DNA of 64,000 bases from Streptacidiphilus albus JL83 (GTDB lineage: Bacteria; Actinomycetota; Actinomycetes; Streptomycetales; Streptomycetaceae), in contig NZ_JQML01000001.1 of the NCBI RefSeq assembly GCF_000744705.1, forward strand, positions 7,388,017 through 7,452,016. The letters are read 5' to 3'. A program made the translations under genes and the position numbers. This document shows positions 1 through 7,978 of this stretch, piece after piece. Below the pieces are notes generated by a model. It did not search any database and had not been told where the DNA came from. It saw nothing but the letters and a program-made list of their open reading frames with translations. Each line of letters starts with the position of its first letter. Within the stretch, counting starts at the first letter, position 1.

Positions 1-2
1 AG

Positions 3-1355
3 GTCCCGCACACGATCAACTTCCGGGGCATCAATATCGAGGGCGCCAACGTCCAGTGGGGCGACGGGACCACGGGTCGGTTCTTCCTGCCCGCGGTCCC
101 GGCCGACTCGTACATCAACATCCACAACAACGGTTCCCTGGCGTTCGACTACGACGGCCCGGTCACGCTCGACACTCCAATATCAGGGGGTGTGTACCAC
201 GCCTCGCTGAGCACGCCCGCCTACGCCGACGTCACGCTGAATCCGACACGGGGAAACGCGGTCACCTTCGCCACGCCGCAGAACTACCACGGCACCACCA
301 CGATCGGCTCCGGAGCGAGACTGCTGTTGGGCACGGGATCCGTAGGCGGGGACAGTACTCTGCTGACCGGGGCCTCGTCGGACGCGGTCGTGGACGATGG
401 CGGGTTGGTCGCCCGCAACACGGCGGCGGCGCTGGCACTGTCGAACATCACCGGCTCCGGATCGCTCGAACAGGCGGGCACCGCGACCACGACCCTGACC
501 GGTAGGACGAGCTACACGGGGGCGACGACGGTCACCTCCGGCACGCTGGCGCTCGGCGCGGGATCCGCCGGGATCGACTCCAGCAGCGGCCTGACACTGA
601 CCGGCGGCACCTTCGACATAGCCGCCGCAGACCAAGCCATCAGGGCCCTTACCGGCAGCGCCGGAACCGTCGCCCTCGGCACGCATACGCTCACCGTCGG
701 GACGGCCGCCTCCACCACCTACCACGGGACTTTCACCGGCGCCGGCGCACTGGTCAAGTCCGGGAACGGCACACTGACCCTCACCGGAATAGGCACGACG
801 GGCGGCCCGTGGCGGATCTCCCGGGGCACCCTGGCCCTGGACGGCGGTGCGATGACCACCGGGGGATTGACCGAGGCAGCGGGCAGCACTCTGATGCTCA
901 CACTGCGCGCCGGCGCTGCTGCGCTCACGGTGAACGGCCCGCTGAACCTGGCGGGGAGCCTCGCGGTCAAGACCGCCGGGCAGGTGACCGCCGGTCGGCA
1001 GCTCACACTCATCCACCAGACCGGTTCCAGTGCGAGCACCCGTGGCACGTTCTCCGGACTCGCCCAGGGGGCGAAGGTGACCGTCGGCGGAGCTGTCTTC
1101 CAGATCAGCTACAAGGGAGGCACCGGCCACGACGTCGTGCTGACCACCGTCACCGGCACGTCGTCCACGAAGGCGGCACCGCACGGCGACGACCCGACAT
1201 CTACGGTTGCTGCTGCGGCGCGATCAAGCAAGGGTTCGGGCATCTGGCCGCCCCTGCTGGCAATCGCCGCAGCCATCGCAGCGCTGCTCGCCGGATTCTG
1301 GTACCTCCGCGCTCGCCGGCGCCCCGCCGCAGTGGGCAGCCACCGTCGCAGGTGA
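3..1355 (+). CDS. Beta-helix repeat surface protein, C-terminal part (5' end outside window)
   Basis: The reading frame is open from base 3, so the start lies upstream of the window. About 450 residues are visible. They are rich in Gly, Thr, Ser and Ala, with recurring short units of the type GSGTLTLTG and TYxGxT typical of passenger-associated right-handed beta-helix repeats. The C-terminus has a Ser/Thr-rich linker, then one hydrophobic segment (PLLAIAAAIAALLAGFWYL) followed by RARRRP, a membrane anchor with a positive inner tail. No LPxTG motif is present, so sortase attachment is not indicated. The likely role is a surface-displayed, possibly glycan-binding protein; the function of the missing N-terminal part is unknown. 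No outer-membrane barrel domain is present, as expected for a Gram-positive. Confidence 0.8.
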   Translation, partial: VPHTINFRGINIEGANVQWGDGTTGRFFLPAVPADSYINIHNNGSLAFDYDGPVTLDTPISGGVYHASLSTPAYADVTLNPTRGNAVTFATPQNYHGTTTIGSGARLLLGTGSVGGDSTLLTGASSDAVVDDGGLVARNTAAALALSNITGSGSLEQAGTATTTLTGRTSYTGATTVTSGTLALGAGSAGIDSSSGLTLTGGTFDIAAADQAIRALTGSAGTVALGTHTLTVGTAASTTYHGTFTGAGALVKSGNGTLTLTGIGTTGGPWRISRGTLALDGGAMTTGGLTEAAGSTLMLTLRAGAAALTVNGPLNLAGSLAVKTAGQVTAGRQLTLIHQTGSSASTRGTFSGLAQGAKVTVGGAVFQISYKGGTGHDVVLTTVTGTSSTKAAPHGDDPTSTVAAAARSSKGSGIWPPLLAIAAAIAALLAGFWYLRARRRPAAVGSHRRR

Positions 1356-1435
1356 TCGCATCCGTAGCGCGCACTCAACACTCGGACCCAGGTCATGGCC
1401 TCCGTGCCCAGGGAGCTACCCCGGCTCTCGGCCCG

Positions 1436-1540
1436 CGCCGCCCACAGAGCCGGATGTCCGGACCTTGCGCTACCGGCGACATCGAACTCGACCGCGTCGA
1501 GAGCCTCCAGGGCCCCGGTACCCTCGACGCGGTCATCTCG
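1436..1540 (+). pseudogene. lutC 3'-end relic
   Basis: In frame 2 this stretch reads RRPQSRMSGP, then ATGDIELDRVESLQGPGTLD. That closely matches the last 35 or so residues of the intact LutC encoded at 22906-23574 (ISGPSATSDIELDRVEG, GPRTLD). No start and no N-terminal domain are present, so this is a decayed fragment of a second lutC-like gene. Confidence 0.6.
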
Positions 1541-1588
1541 TCAGCTGCGCAGACGTCCGCGCCTGCCTCAACTGCGAGCATGGTCGGC

Positions 1589-3400
1589 TCAGCCGCAGTG
1601 GACGCCGTTGAGGGTGTACCAGGTGGGCGCGGTGTCAGTGCCCGTGTATGAGGCGGTGTATCCGATGGTCACGGATGTGCCTGCGGTAATGGTGCCGTCA
1701 TAGCTCACGGGGTGGGCGATGACCGCTTTGCCGCTCTGGTGGTACGTGGCGCTCCAGCCGTAGGTGATCTTCTCGTTGCCGGGAAACGCGAAGGCGAGCT
1801 TCCAGGCGCTGACGGCAGCGCTGCCCGTGTTCCTGATCGTCACGTTCTCCGTGTAGCCGTTGCCCCAGTCGTACGTCTTGGTCGTGGTGACTTTGCAGGA
1901 GGCGGTGGAAGGGGACGGGGACGCCGAGGCGCTGGGGGAGCCGGAAGCAGGGGTGGAGCCGGACAACTTGAGGACGGTGATGGAGTATGCGGGGAGTGTC
2001 AGGGCGCGGGTGTTGGTGCCGGTCACGCTGGTCAGCTTTTTCGTGCTCGGGCTGAACTGCTCGGCCGAGGTGACACCGGAGGGCGAGAATCCGTTGTAGG
2101 CCAGGCTTACGGGTTCGCTGGTCGTGGCGCTGTGGTTGACCAGCATCACGTTCAGGCCGCCGTCCGTGCGCCTGGTGGCGTACGCGGTCACGGCGCTGTT
2201 CGAGCTTGTGGTCGCGATCATGTCGGCGCCGGCCGGTGCGAAGTCGCCGACTGCTTGGATGCCGTAGTACATCGGGAAGGCCGTGTCCTTCGCCGGTTCG
2301 CAGGTCGATCCCGTGCAGTTGCCGCTGGAGAGTATGGCCGAGTCGCCGTAGTCGGTCGTGCCGTCGGCGTCGGTGCTGATCGTCCCGGCGCCGTTGTGCA
2401 GGTCCCACCAGTCGATGTTGGCGACGCCGTTCTGAAGGAACGTCATGTAGGTGTCCGCAGCGTAGAGGGCGGCGGGGACCGAGTCGACCTCGTATCCCGA
2501 GTTCGTCTCGGTGACCATGATCTTGATGTTCGCGGCGTTGCTGCCCGCGTACTCGTCGATCTCCGATCGTGTCTTCTTGATGATCGTCGCGATGTTCTGG
2601 TACTGCGCGAGCATCCCGGCCTCGGTCGTCGAATCGGGGTAGTCGTGCAGGATCACGAAGTCAAGCTTGCTGCCGTCGGTCTTCAGGACCGTCTCGTTCC
2701 AGTCGGCCGTGTCGCCGTAGGAGCCGGCCACGAGCCCGTCCGGCCAGTCGCCGTCCGTGGTCAGCACCGCGCCGACCTTGATCGAGGAGTCCGCCGCCTT
2801 CATCCGGGTGATGTAGTCCTCGATGTTGTCCGCGTAGGCCGTCGCACCCTTGGACTTGGTGTTGTACTCCCAGCTGGAGCCGTAGGTGCCGTCGCCGTAC
2901 ACCTCGTTGCCCAGCTCCCAGTACTTCACGCCGTAGTTCTTGGTGACGTCCGCGTACTTGACCCAGGCGGCAGCCTCCGCGGCGGTGCCGGAGCCGTAGT
3001 TCACGGTGATGACCGGACTCGCGCCGACCTTGTCGGCGATGCCCATGAAGTCGTCGAAGTCGTTGCTCGGATTCGCGTAGCCCTGGCCGGAGACCACGGA
3101 GTTCGTCTGCCAGTTGTAGGCATCCGAGGTGGAACCGCCGGGGTAGCGCAGCGCGTCGACTCCCGCGCTCTTGAGTGCCGAGGTGGTCGCGCTGTCGTTC
3201 AGTTGGCCGTCGAAGACCCCCGTGTTGATGCCGTTCGCGGTGCTCGGGACCGTGCCGAGGCTGCTGGCCGCGTTTACTTCGACCGCGATGGTACTGCTCG
3301 CCTTCGCGCCCTGGGCGAGGAGAAATCCGCCGACGGTCAATGCCAGAACAGCGGGTGCGGTGGTGGCCACGAGGAAGCGGCGCCGGGATCTGCGGTGCAT
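1589..3400 (-). CDS. Secreted alpha-L-arabinofuranosidase-like glycoside hydrolase with CBM2
   Basis: 603 residues. The N-terminus (MHRRSRRRFLVATTAPAVLA) is a twin-arginine-type signal. The catalytic domain, about residues 40-480, is a clan GH-A barrel. WELGNE ends at Glu166, the expected acid/base, and VTETNSG contains Glu298, the expected nucleophile. A Ser/Pro/Ala linker (482-500) leads to a family 2 carbohydrate-binding module at 502-602, whose first and last Cys (502, 602) would form the usual disulfide. The overall pattern fits actinobacterial GH51/GH39-like arabinofuranosidases acting outside the cell on plant polysaccharide; the exact GH family is not certain. The gene is separated from the sigma/anti-sigma pair by about 140 bp on the same strand. 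Confidence 0.88.
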   Translation of the reverse strand: MHRRSRRRFLVATTAPAVLALTVGGFLLAQGAKASSTIAVEVNAASSLGTVPSTANGINTGVFDGQLNDSATTSALKSAGVDALRYPGGSTSDAYNWQTNSVVSGQGYANPSNDFDDFMGIADKVGASPVITVNYGSGTAAEAAAWVKYADVTKNYGVKYWELGNEVYGDGTYGSSWEYNTKSKGATAYADNIEDYITRMKAADSSIKVGAVLTTDGDWPDGLVAGSYGDTADWNETVLKTDGSKLDFVILHDYPDSTTEAGMLAQYQNIATIIKKTRSEIDEYAGSNAANIKIMVTETNSGYEVDSVPAALYAADTYMTFLQNGVANIDWWDLHNGAGTISTDADGTTDYGDSAILSSGNCTGSTCEPAKDTAFPMYYGIQAVGDFAPAGADMIATTSSNSAVTAYATRRTDGGLNVMLVNHSATTSEPVSLAYNGFSPSGVTSAEQFSPSTKKLTSVTGTNTRALTLPAYSITVLKLSGSTPASGSPSASASPSPSTASCKVTTTKTYDWGNGYTENVTIRNTGSAAVSAWKLAFAFPGNEKITYGWSATYHQSGKAVIAHPVSYDGTITAGTSVTIGYTASYTGTDTAPTWYTLNGVHCG

Positions 3401-3538
3401 GAGTGCTGAGCCATCCGTCCGACAGTGAGTCAGTTGGGCTGCGTAGTGCGACGGAAGGGGAAAGGGGGAGTCGTCGCACTGCGCATCTTCACTGTCGGTC
3501 GGGGCGGCGAAAAGGTTGCCGGCTGCTTTCCTGGTCGG

Positions 3539-4450
3539 TCAGTAGGCGCCGTGGGCAGAGCCGGCACTGGTGGACGTCGCGGTACGGGCGGAGGCGTAGT
3601 AGGTGTCGTCCGCCGGGATCCAGCCGGTGCTCGCGTGGTTGAACTGGACGGCGAACGTCAGGGTGCCGGGGGAGACCACGTGCCCTGGGTTGAGCTGGAA
3701 CTCGTAGGTGATCGAGCCGTCCGAGCCCGTGGTCGTGATCTCGGTGAATTGGCCGGTCGCGCCCGAATCCCAGGAACCCGTCCCGGCCAGGCCGGTGCAG
3801 TTCGAGACCTTGACCGTGACGTCGAGCGAGGTGAGCGGCTGCTTGACGGCCACGTTGAGGTCCAGCTGCGCCCAGTTCGCATTGCTGCCGGAGTCGATCG
3901 AGGCGGCGGCGTCGACGAGGGCGGACGTCGCGGGATCCGATGCCTGTGGAGACGAGGGGGCGGAGGCACTGCTGCTGCTCGAGGCGGCCGGATGCGTAGA
4001 GCTGCCGGTGGCTGCGGGCAGGGAGCCGTGGGCGCCAGTGGCTGCGGGCGTGGTGCTCGGGGCGCTGGTAACGGCCTGCCCCGGTGCGGAGCCGCCGGGG
4101 GTAGCGCCCGGCGCGGAGACGGTCACTGGCCGGTGGCCGTCATGCCGGGTGGTGACAGCGATCGTGGCAGTCGCACCGACAGCGAGTGCGGCGGCGGTGG
4201 TGCCGATCGTCGCCAGGGCCACGCCCGCCGGGAGGCCGGCCAGGCCGAGGCGGCCCAGCAGACCGAGCCTGCCCAGACGACGGGCCCTGCGGCGCGAGCG
4301 GCGCGCGGACGCCGTGGCGGGCTGCTTCTCGTCCCGCTGTTCGGCGATCCGGGCCGCCGTCAGTGCCCGGATCCGCTCAGTGTCAGGCGTGTACTCGGTG
4401 GCCGCAGCGTCCAGCAACTCGCTCAACCAGGGCTGTCGTTCGTCACCCAC
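3539..4450 (-). CDS. Membrane partner of ECF sigma factor with extracellular carbohydrate-binding-like domain
   Basis: 303 residues. The N-terminal 45 residues are a short cytoplasmic helical region of the kind seen in anti-sigma factors. A very basic stretch (RRSRRRARRLGRLG) precedes one membrane segment at about 72-101. A low-complexity Ser/Ala/Pro/Thr linker (110-170) leads to an outer beta-rich domain (about 178-295, with SNCTGLAGTGSWDSG and TGWIPADDTYYAS) that resembles cellulose-binding-type folds. The first 8 bp overlap the end of the sigma gene, so the two are translationally coupled. By analogy with RsgI-type proteins I infer a polysaccharide-sensing anti-sigma factor; no zinc-binding ZAS motif is seen. 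Confidence 0.65.
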   Translation of the reverse strand: MGDERQPWLSELLDAAATEYTPDTERIRALTAARIAEQRDEKQPATASARRSRRRARRLGRLGLLGRLGLAGLPAGVALATIGTTAAALAVGATATIAVTTRHDGHRPVTVSAPGATPGGSAPGQAVTSAPSTTPAATGAHGSLPAATGSSTHPAASSSSSASAPSSPQASDPATSALVDAAASIDSGSNANWAQLDLNVAVKQPLTSLDVTVKVSNCTGLAGTGSWDSGATGQFTEITTTGSDGSITYEFQLNPGHVVSPGTLTFAVQFNHASTGWIPADDTYYASARTATSTSAGSAHGAY

Positions 4451-4997
4451 GGCTACCTCGCCTCCTCTTCCCTTCCGTTCCCGTGTCCAGCAGCGCGGCG
4501 AGTTCGGCCACCCCCCGCGAGGTCTGGCTCTTGACCGTGCCGACCGATATTCCCAGGGTCTGCGCCGTATCCTGCTCGCTCAACCCGTAGTAGTGACGCA
4601 GGACCACGCAGGCGCGTTTCCTGGCCGGCAGTTTCATCAGGGCCGCGCGCACGTCCGTCACGGCGGCCACGTCCGGACCGTTCGACCGGTCCGACCAGGC
4701 GGCCCCGAGCAGGCGCCGGCTGTTCCGTTCCCGCGTCAGGCCCCGTATCCGGTTCGCGGCGAGGTTCACCACGATCCGACGGACATAGGCAACCGGCGAA
4801 TCCGCCTGTGTCACCTGCTTCCAGCAACGCCAGGCTTCGGCGAAGGCTTCTGCCGTGATGTCCTCGGCCGCATCCTGGTCCCCGGACAGCAGGTAGGCCA
4901 GCCGGCCGAGACCGCGGTGGTGGGCGCTGAAGAACGCGCCGAACGCCTGGCGTGCAGCTTCGTCCTTCGCGCCGAGCGTAGTCACTGCCATGGGCAT
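4443..4997 (-). CDS. ECF RNA polymerase sigma factor (SigE-like family)
   Basis: 184 residues, the usual length for a minimal group 4 sigma factor. Region 2 lies at about 20-90 (LAYLLSGDQDAAEDITAEAF, YVRRIVVNLAANRIRG). Region 4 lies at about 112-165 (LPARKRACVVLRHYYGLSEQ, GISVGTVKSQTSRG), giving the promoter-binding helix-turn-helix. The stop overlaps the start of the membrane partner by 8 bp. Expected role: to direct transcription of a small regulon, possibly including the adjacent CBM2 glycosidase, when released by the partner. The target promoter was not identified. Confidence 0.88.
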   Translation of the reverse strand: MPMAVTTLGAKDEAARQAFGAFFSAHHRGLGRLAYLLSGDQDAAEDITAEAFAEAWRCWKQVTQADSPVAYVRRIVVNLAANRIRGLTRERNSRRLLGAAWSDRSNGPDVAAVTDVRAALMKLPARKRACVVLRHYYGLSEQDTAQTLGISVGTVKSQTSRGVAELAALLDTGTEGKRRRGSRG

Positions 4998-5109
4998 GGG
5001 ACCTTAGCAAGCCGATCCTTCATGCCGTCCCGGCGGACCGCTGCCTGCGTCGGCTCCGCGGCACGTTCCAAGCCGTTTCCAAGTGGTTCCAAGTCGCCTA
5101 CCAGTGGTG

Positions 5110-5311
5110 TGCGCACACTGGCCGGCATGTCGATCCACGCACAGCCGCCCCCTGCCCCGGGCGAGCTGCTCGGTCATCCGGTCGACTGGTACCACTCGGC
5201 CCCGGGCCGCGATCAGCATCGCCAGGACGGCGCGCTGCCGCGGGGGCCGAGGTCGATCGGCGATCCGCTGATCTCGGCACCCAGCGAACCCAGGACTCGA
5301 AGGCGCAGCAT
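5110..5311 (-). pseudogene. SARP/AfsR-type regulator relic
   Basis: Starting at ATG 5311 (minus strand) the sequence reads LRVLGSLGAEI and SPIDLGPR. After a one-base shift it reads RQRAVLAMLIAARGRVVPVD and RMTEQLARG. This is the start of the OmpR-type DNA-binding domain of SARP/AfsR family regulators. The frameshift and the loss of everything after about 65 residues show a dead fragment. It occupies most of the gap between the sigma gene and the lacI gene. Confidence 0.65.
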
Positions 5312-5436
5312 GGCACCGGAATCTACCCGACCGGCACAGAGAGCCCGATCGCATGATCAAACCAGCTGAACGGCATTGCGCGAGAGGTCTTGTGGTTTGC
5401 GCCACGCGGCAGTACGGTTTCGCCAATGTTTCCGGG

Positions 5437-5457
5437 ATACGTATCGACGATGCGTAT
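5437..5457. promoter_or_regulatory. Candidate LacI-family operator upstream of lacI
   Basis: A 21-bp near-palindrome of the form ATACGYATCGWCGATRCG plus TAT, centred on one A/T pair, lies 27 bp before the lacI start. Its core GTATCGACGATGCGTATC recurs in front of the ABC-transporter genes at about 6606. A central CG-rich palindrome shared by a lacI gene and its neighbouring operon is the usual arrangement for an autoregulated LacI repressor. Confidence 0.65.
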
Positions 5458-5484
5458 CGACAGCATGCGAGAGGAGGGTCGGCG

Positions 5485-6516
5485 ATGGCGGCATACACGA
5501 GCAAGGACGTTGCCCGGCTCGCCGGCGTTTCCCAGAGCACTGTCTCGTATGTTCTGACCGGCAACCGTCCGATCTCGGAGGAGACGAGGCGGCGGGTTCT
5601 CGACGCGATCGAGGAGCTGACCTACCAGCCGAATGCGGGCGCACGGGCGCTGGCCAGCCAGCGCACGCGGGTGATCGCTCTGGATCTGCCATTCGAAGCC
5701 GTGGTGGACACTGCGGCGCTGGTGCCGTTCATCGAGACGATCTCCAGCATCGCGCGCTCCCGTGACTACGACGTGCTGCTGCTGGCGGGGAACGAAGGTT
5801 CGGCCGGGCTCCAGCGAGTGGCCGGCCGGTCTTTGTGCGACGCGATCCTCGTGATGAACGTGCAGACCCGCGACGAGCGCGTGCCGGTGGCGGCGGCGCT
5901 GCCGGTGCCGGTGGTGATGCTCGGGGTGCCGGAGGATCCGCAGGGGTTGCACTGCGTGGACCTCGACTTCGCGGCCGCCGGCCGCATGGCGGTCGAGGAG
6001 CTTGCGGCGACGGGTCACCAGCGCATCGCCATCATCGAGCACCCCGCTGAGATGCTCGATCGCAGGCTGAGCTTCATCGACCGGTTTCTGGACGCAGCGC
6101 TGGAGGCCGCCCACCAGCGGTCGCTGCCGGTCGAGGTCTCGACGCCGGCCGAGCGGGGCCGGGTGGCCCTTGCCTCGGTGATCGACCGGCTGATCGGGCT
6201 GCCGGGACCGGGCCCGCTCGGTCTCATCGTCCCGAACATGCAGGCGCAGCAGTCGATTCTGCGGCTGCTCGCGGCCCGCGGAGTGGTGGCGGGGCGCGAC
6301 ATCTCCCTGATCGGCCTCTGCACCGATGCGGACGCCACGGAGTCGGACCCGCAGATCACGAATCTGGCGTTCGAACCGCTCGACCTCTCACAGCGGGCGA
6401 TGCAGACCCTGCTCGCGCTACTGGAGCCCACGGGGATACCGGCTCCGCCGGTCATGGACCTGATTCCGCCTCGGCTGACTCGGCGCCAGACAGTGGTGAA
6501 CGTCCCAATCGGCTGA
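5485..6516 (+). CDS. LacI-family transcriptional regulator of the sugar ABC operon
   Basis: 343 residues from ATG 5485, preceded by GAGGAGGG. The open frame extends upstream to 5353, but the helix-turn-helix (YTSKDVARLAGVSQSTVSYV) must be near the N-terminus, and the operator falls inside that extension. HTH and hinge occupy residues 1-60; the periplasmic-binding-like effector domain fills the rest (DLPFEAVVDTAALVPFIETI, GHQRIAIIEHP, ISLIGLCTDADATES). It faces the same way as the ABC transporter, RhaM and beta-helix genes that follow. It probably represses them, and itself, in the absence of a rhamnose-derived inducer. The effector is inferred from context. Confidence 0.88.
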   Translation: MAAYTSKDVARLAGVSQSTVSYVLTGNRPISEETRRRVLDAIEELTYQPNAGARALASQRTRVIALDLPFEAVVDTAALVPFIETISSIARSRDYDVLLLAGNEGSAGLQRVAGRSLCDAILVMNVQTRDERVPVAAALPVPVVMLGVPEDPQGLHCVDLDFAAAGRMAVEELAATGHQRIAIIEHPAEMLDRRLSFIDRFLDAALEAAHQRSLPVEVSTPAERGRVALASVIDRLIGLPGPGPLGLIVPNMQAQQSILRLLAARGVVAGRDISLIGLCTDADATESDPQITNLAFEPLDLSQRAMQTLLALLEPTGIPAPPVMDLIPPRLTRRQTVVNVPIG

Positions 6517-6600
6517 CCGGCGTCGGCACCATCCATCCGCCGACGAAGCCGCCCCCAACAACCTGCGACCAGCACCGCAGCAGAACAGACCCATCAATCG

Positions 6601-6631
6601 ATGCGTATCGACGATGCGTATCGACACATAC
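6601..6631. promoter_or_regulatory. Candidate LacI operator upstream of the ABC operon
   Basis: The core GTATCGACGATGCGTATC seen before lacI recurs here, as two direct CGATGCGTATCGA units 15 bp apart. They are followed by CACATACG, an imperfect inverted copy of CGTATCG. The site ends about 55 bp before the binding-protein start, suitable for blocking the promoter. Confidence 0.65.
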
Positions 6632-6686
6632 GTCGTGCCTACAATCGGCGCCCATCATGCGAGCGGCGCTCAATGAAAGGAAAGCC

Positions 6687-7922
6687 ATGAATCGACAGAG
6701 AGTACGGTCCACGCAGGTAGGCGTCGCGGCAGCGGCGTGCACGGCGCTCGCGCTGACGCTGGCCGGCTGCGGTAGCAGCAGCGGTCACACGAGTTCGGCG
6801 TCGACGGGTCTGCACCTGACCGTCGAGGACTACTACACCCAGCCGGCTGCGGCCGAGTACGACAGCATCTACAACGCGTGCGCCAAGCAGCTCGGCGACA
6901 CGGTGACGATCTCCCACATCGCGGGTGCTGCCCTGATACCGAAGGTGCTGCAGCAGGCGTCGTCCAGGACGATGCCGGACGTGCTGATGCTGGACAACCC
7001 GGACGTCGCTCAGATCGCGGCTACCGGGGCGCTGTCGCCGCTGTCGGACTACGGGATCACCGGTGCCGGGTACGTCCCGGGGATCATCGCGGCCGGCAGC
7101 TACCAGGGCAAGCTGTACGGACTGGCGCCGGCGGTCAACTCCCTGGCGCTGTTCTACAACACCGACATGTTCAAGGCCGCCGGCCTGACGCCGCCGACGA
7201 CCTGGGCCGAGTTGCAGAGCGACGCCAAGGCGTTGACGAAGTCGGGCCGGTACGGTTTCGCGTTCAGCGGCGTGAACACCTACGAGGGCACCTGGCAGTT
7301 CATGCCGTGGATGTGGACCAGCGGCGGCGACGAGAAGAACATCGACACCCCGCAGACCGCCGCTGCCCTGCAACTCCTCACCAGCCTGGTCAAGGACGGC
7401 TCGGCGTCCAAGAGCGTCGACCTGTGGACCCAGAACGACGTGGAGAGCCAGTTCGCGGCCGGCAAGGCGGCGATGATGGAGAACGGGCCCTGGAACATCG
7501 CGCAGCTGCAGCAGGTCAAGGGTCTGCACTGGGCGAGCGTGCCGCTGCCCACGCCGACGGCCGGGCAGAAAGTCGTCTCGCCGCTGGGCGGCGAGACCTA
7601 CACCGTCCCGCAGACCGGTGACTCGGCGAAGATGGCGGCCGCGGGCAAGATCGTCGCCTGCATCAACAGCGATGCCAACCAGGTGACCATCGCCAAGACC
7701 GTCGCCTACGTGCCCGCGAAGACCTCGGTCGCCGAGCAGTTCGCCAAGGACAACCCGCTGATGGCGCCGTACGTCACGGTCGCGCAGACCGCCCGGTCGC
7801 GCACCGGTGAACTGGGCACCGGCTGGGACAAGGCGGCGACCGCCATCTACACCGCCGAGCAGCAGGCGTTGACCGGCGAGGCCTCGCCGGCAGCCGCGCT
7901 CAAGCAGGCACAGGGCCAGTAA
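6687..7922 (+). CDS. Extracellular sugar-binding lipoprotein of an ABC importer
   Basis: 411 residues. ATG 6687 has GAAAGGAAA upstream. The signal peptide ends in the lipobox LTLAGC, so the mature protein is lipid-anchored outside the membrane. The body is a family 1 extracellular solute-binding protein (LPPTTWAEL-type signature present as GLTPPTTWAELQSDAKAL; FAAGKAAMMENGPWN). It delivers its ligand to the two permeases downstream. The company of rhamnose mutarotase points to rhamnose or a rhamnose-containing oligosaccharide. Confidence 0.9.
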   Translation: MNRQRVRSTQVGVAAAACTALALTLAGCGSSSGHTSSASTGLHLTVEDYYTQPAAAEYDSIYNACAKQLGDTVTISHIAGAALIPKVLQQASSRTMPDVLMLDNPDVAQIAATGALSPLSDYGITGAGYVPGIIAAGSYQGKLYGLAPAVNSLALFYNTDMFKAAGLTPPTTWAELQSDAKALTKSGRYGFAFSGVNTYEGTWQFMPWMWTSGGDEKNIDTPQTAAALQLLTSLVKDGSASKSVDLWTQNDVESQFAAGKAAMMENGPWNIAQLQQVKGLHWASVPLPTPTAGQKVVSPLGGETYTVPQTGDSAKMAAAGKIVACINSDANQVTIAKTVAYVPAKTSVAEQFAKDNPLMAPYVTVAQTARSRTGELGTGWDKAATAIYTAEQQALTGEASPAAALKQAQGQ

Positions 7923-7978
7923 CCCGATACGGCGAGGGGTACCACGAGCATGATTTCCGACAGTTGGCGGGCGCTGGC

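Noticed and set aside
5353-5484. Upstream extension of the LacI protein to ATG 5353
   Set aside because: It would place 44 extra residues before the HTH and include the operator; ATG 5485 has a strong ribosome site.
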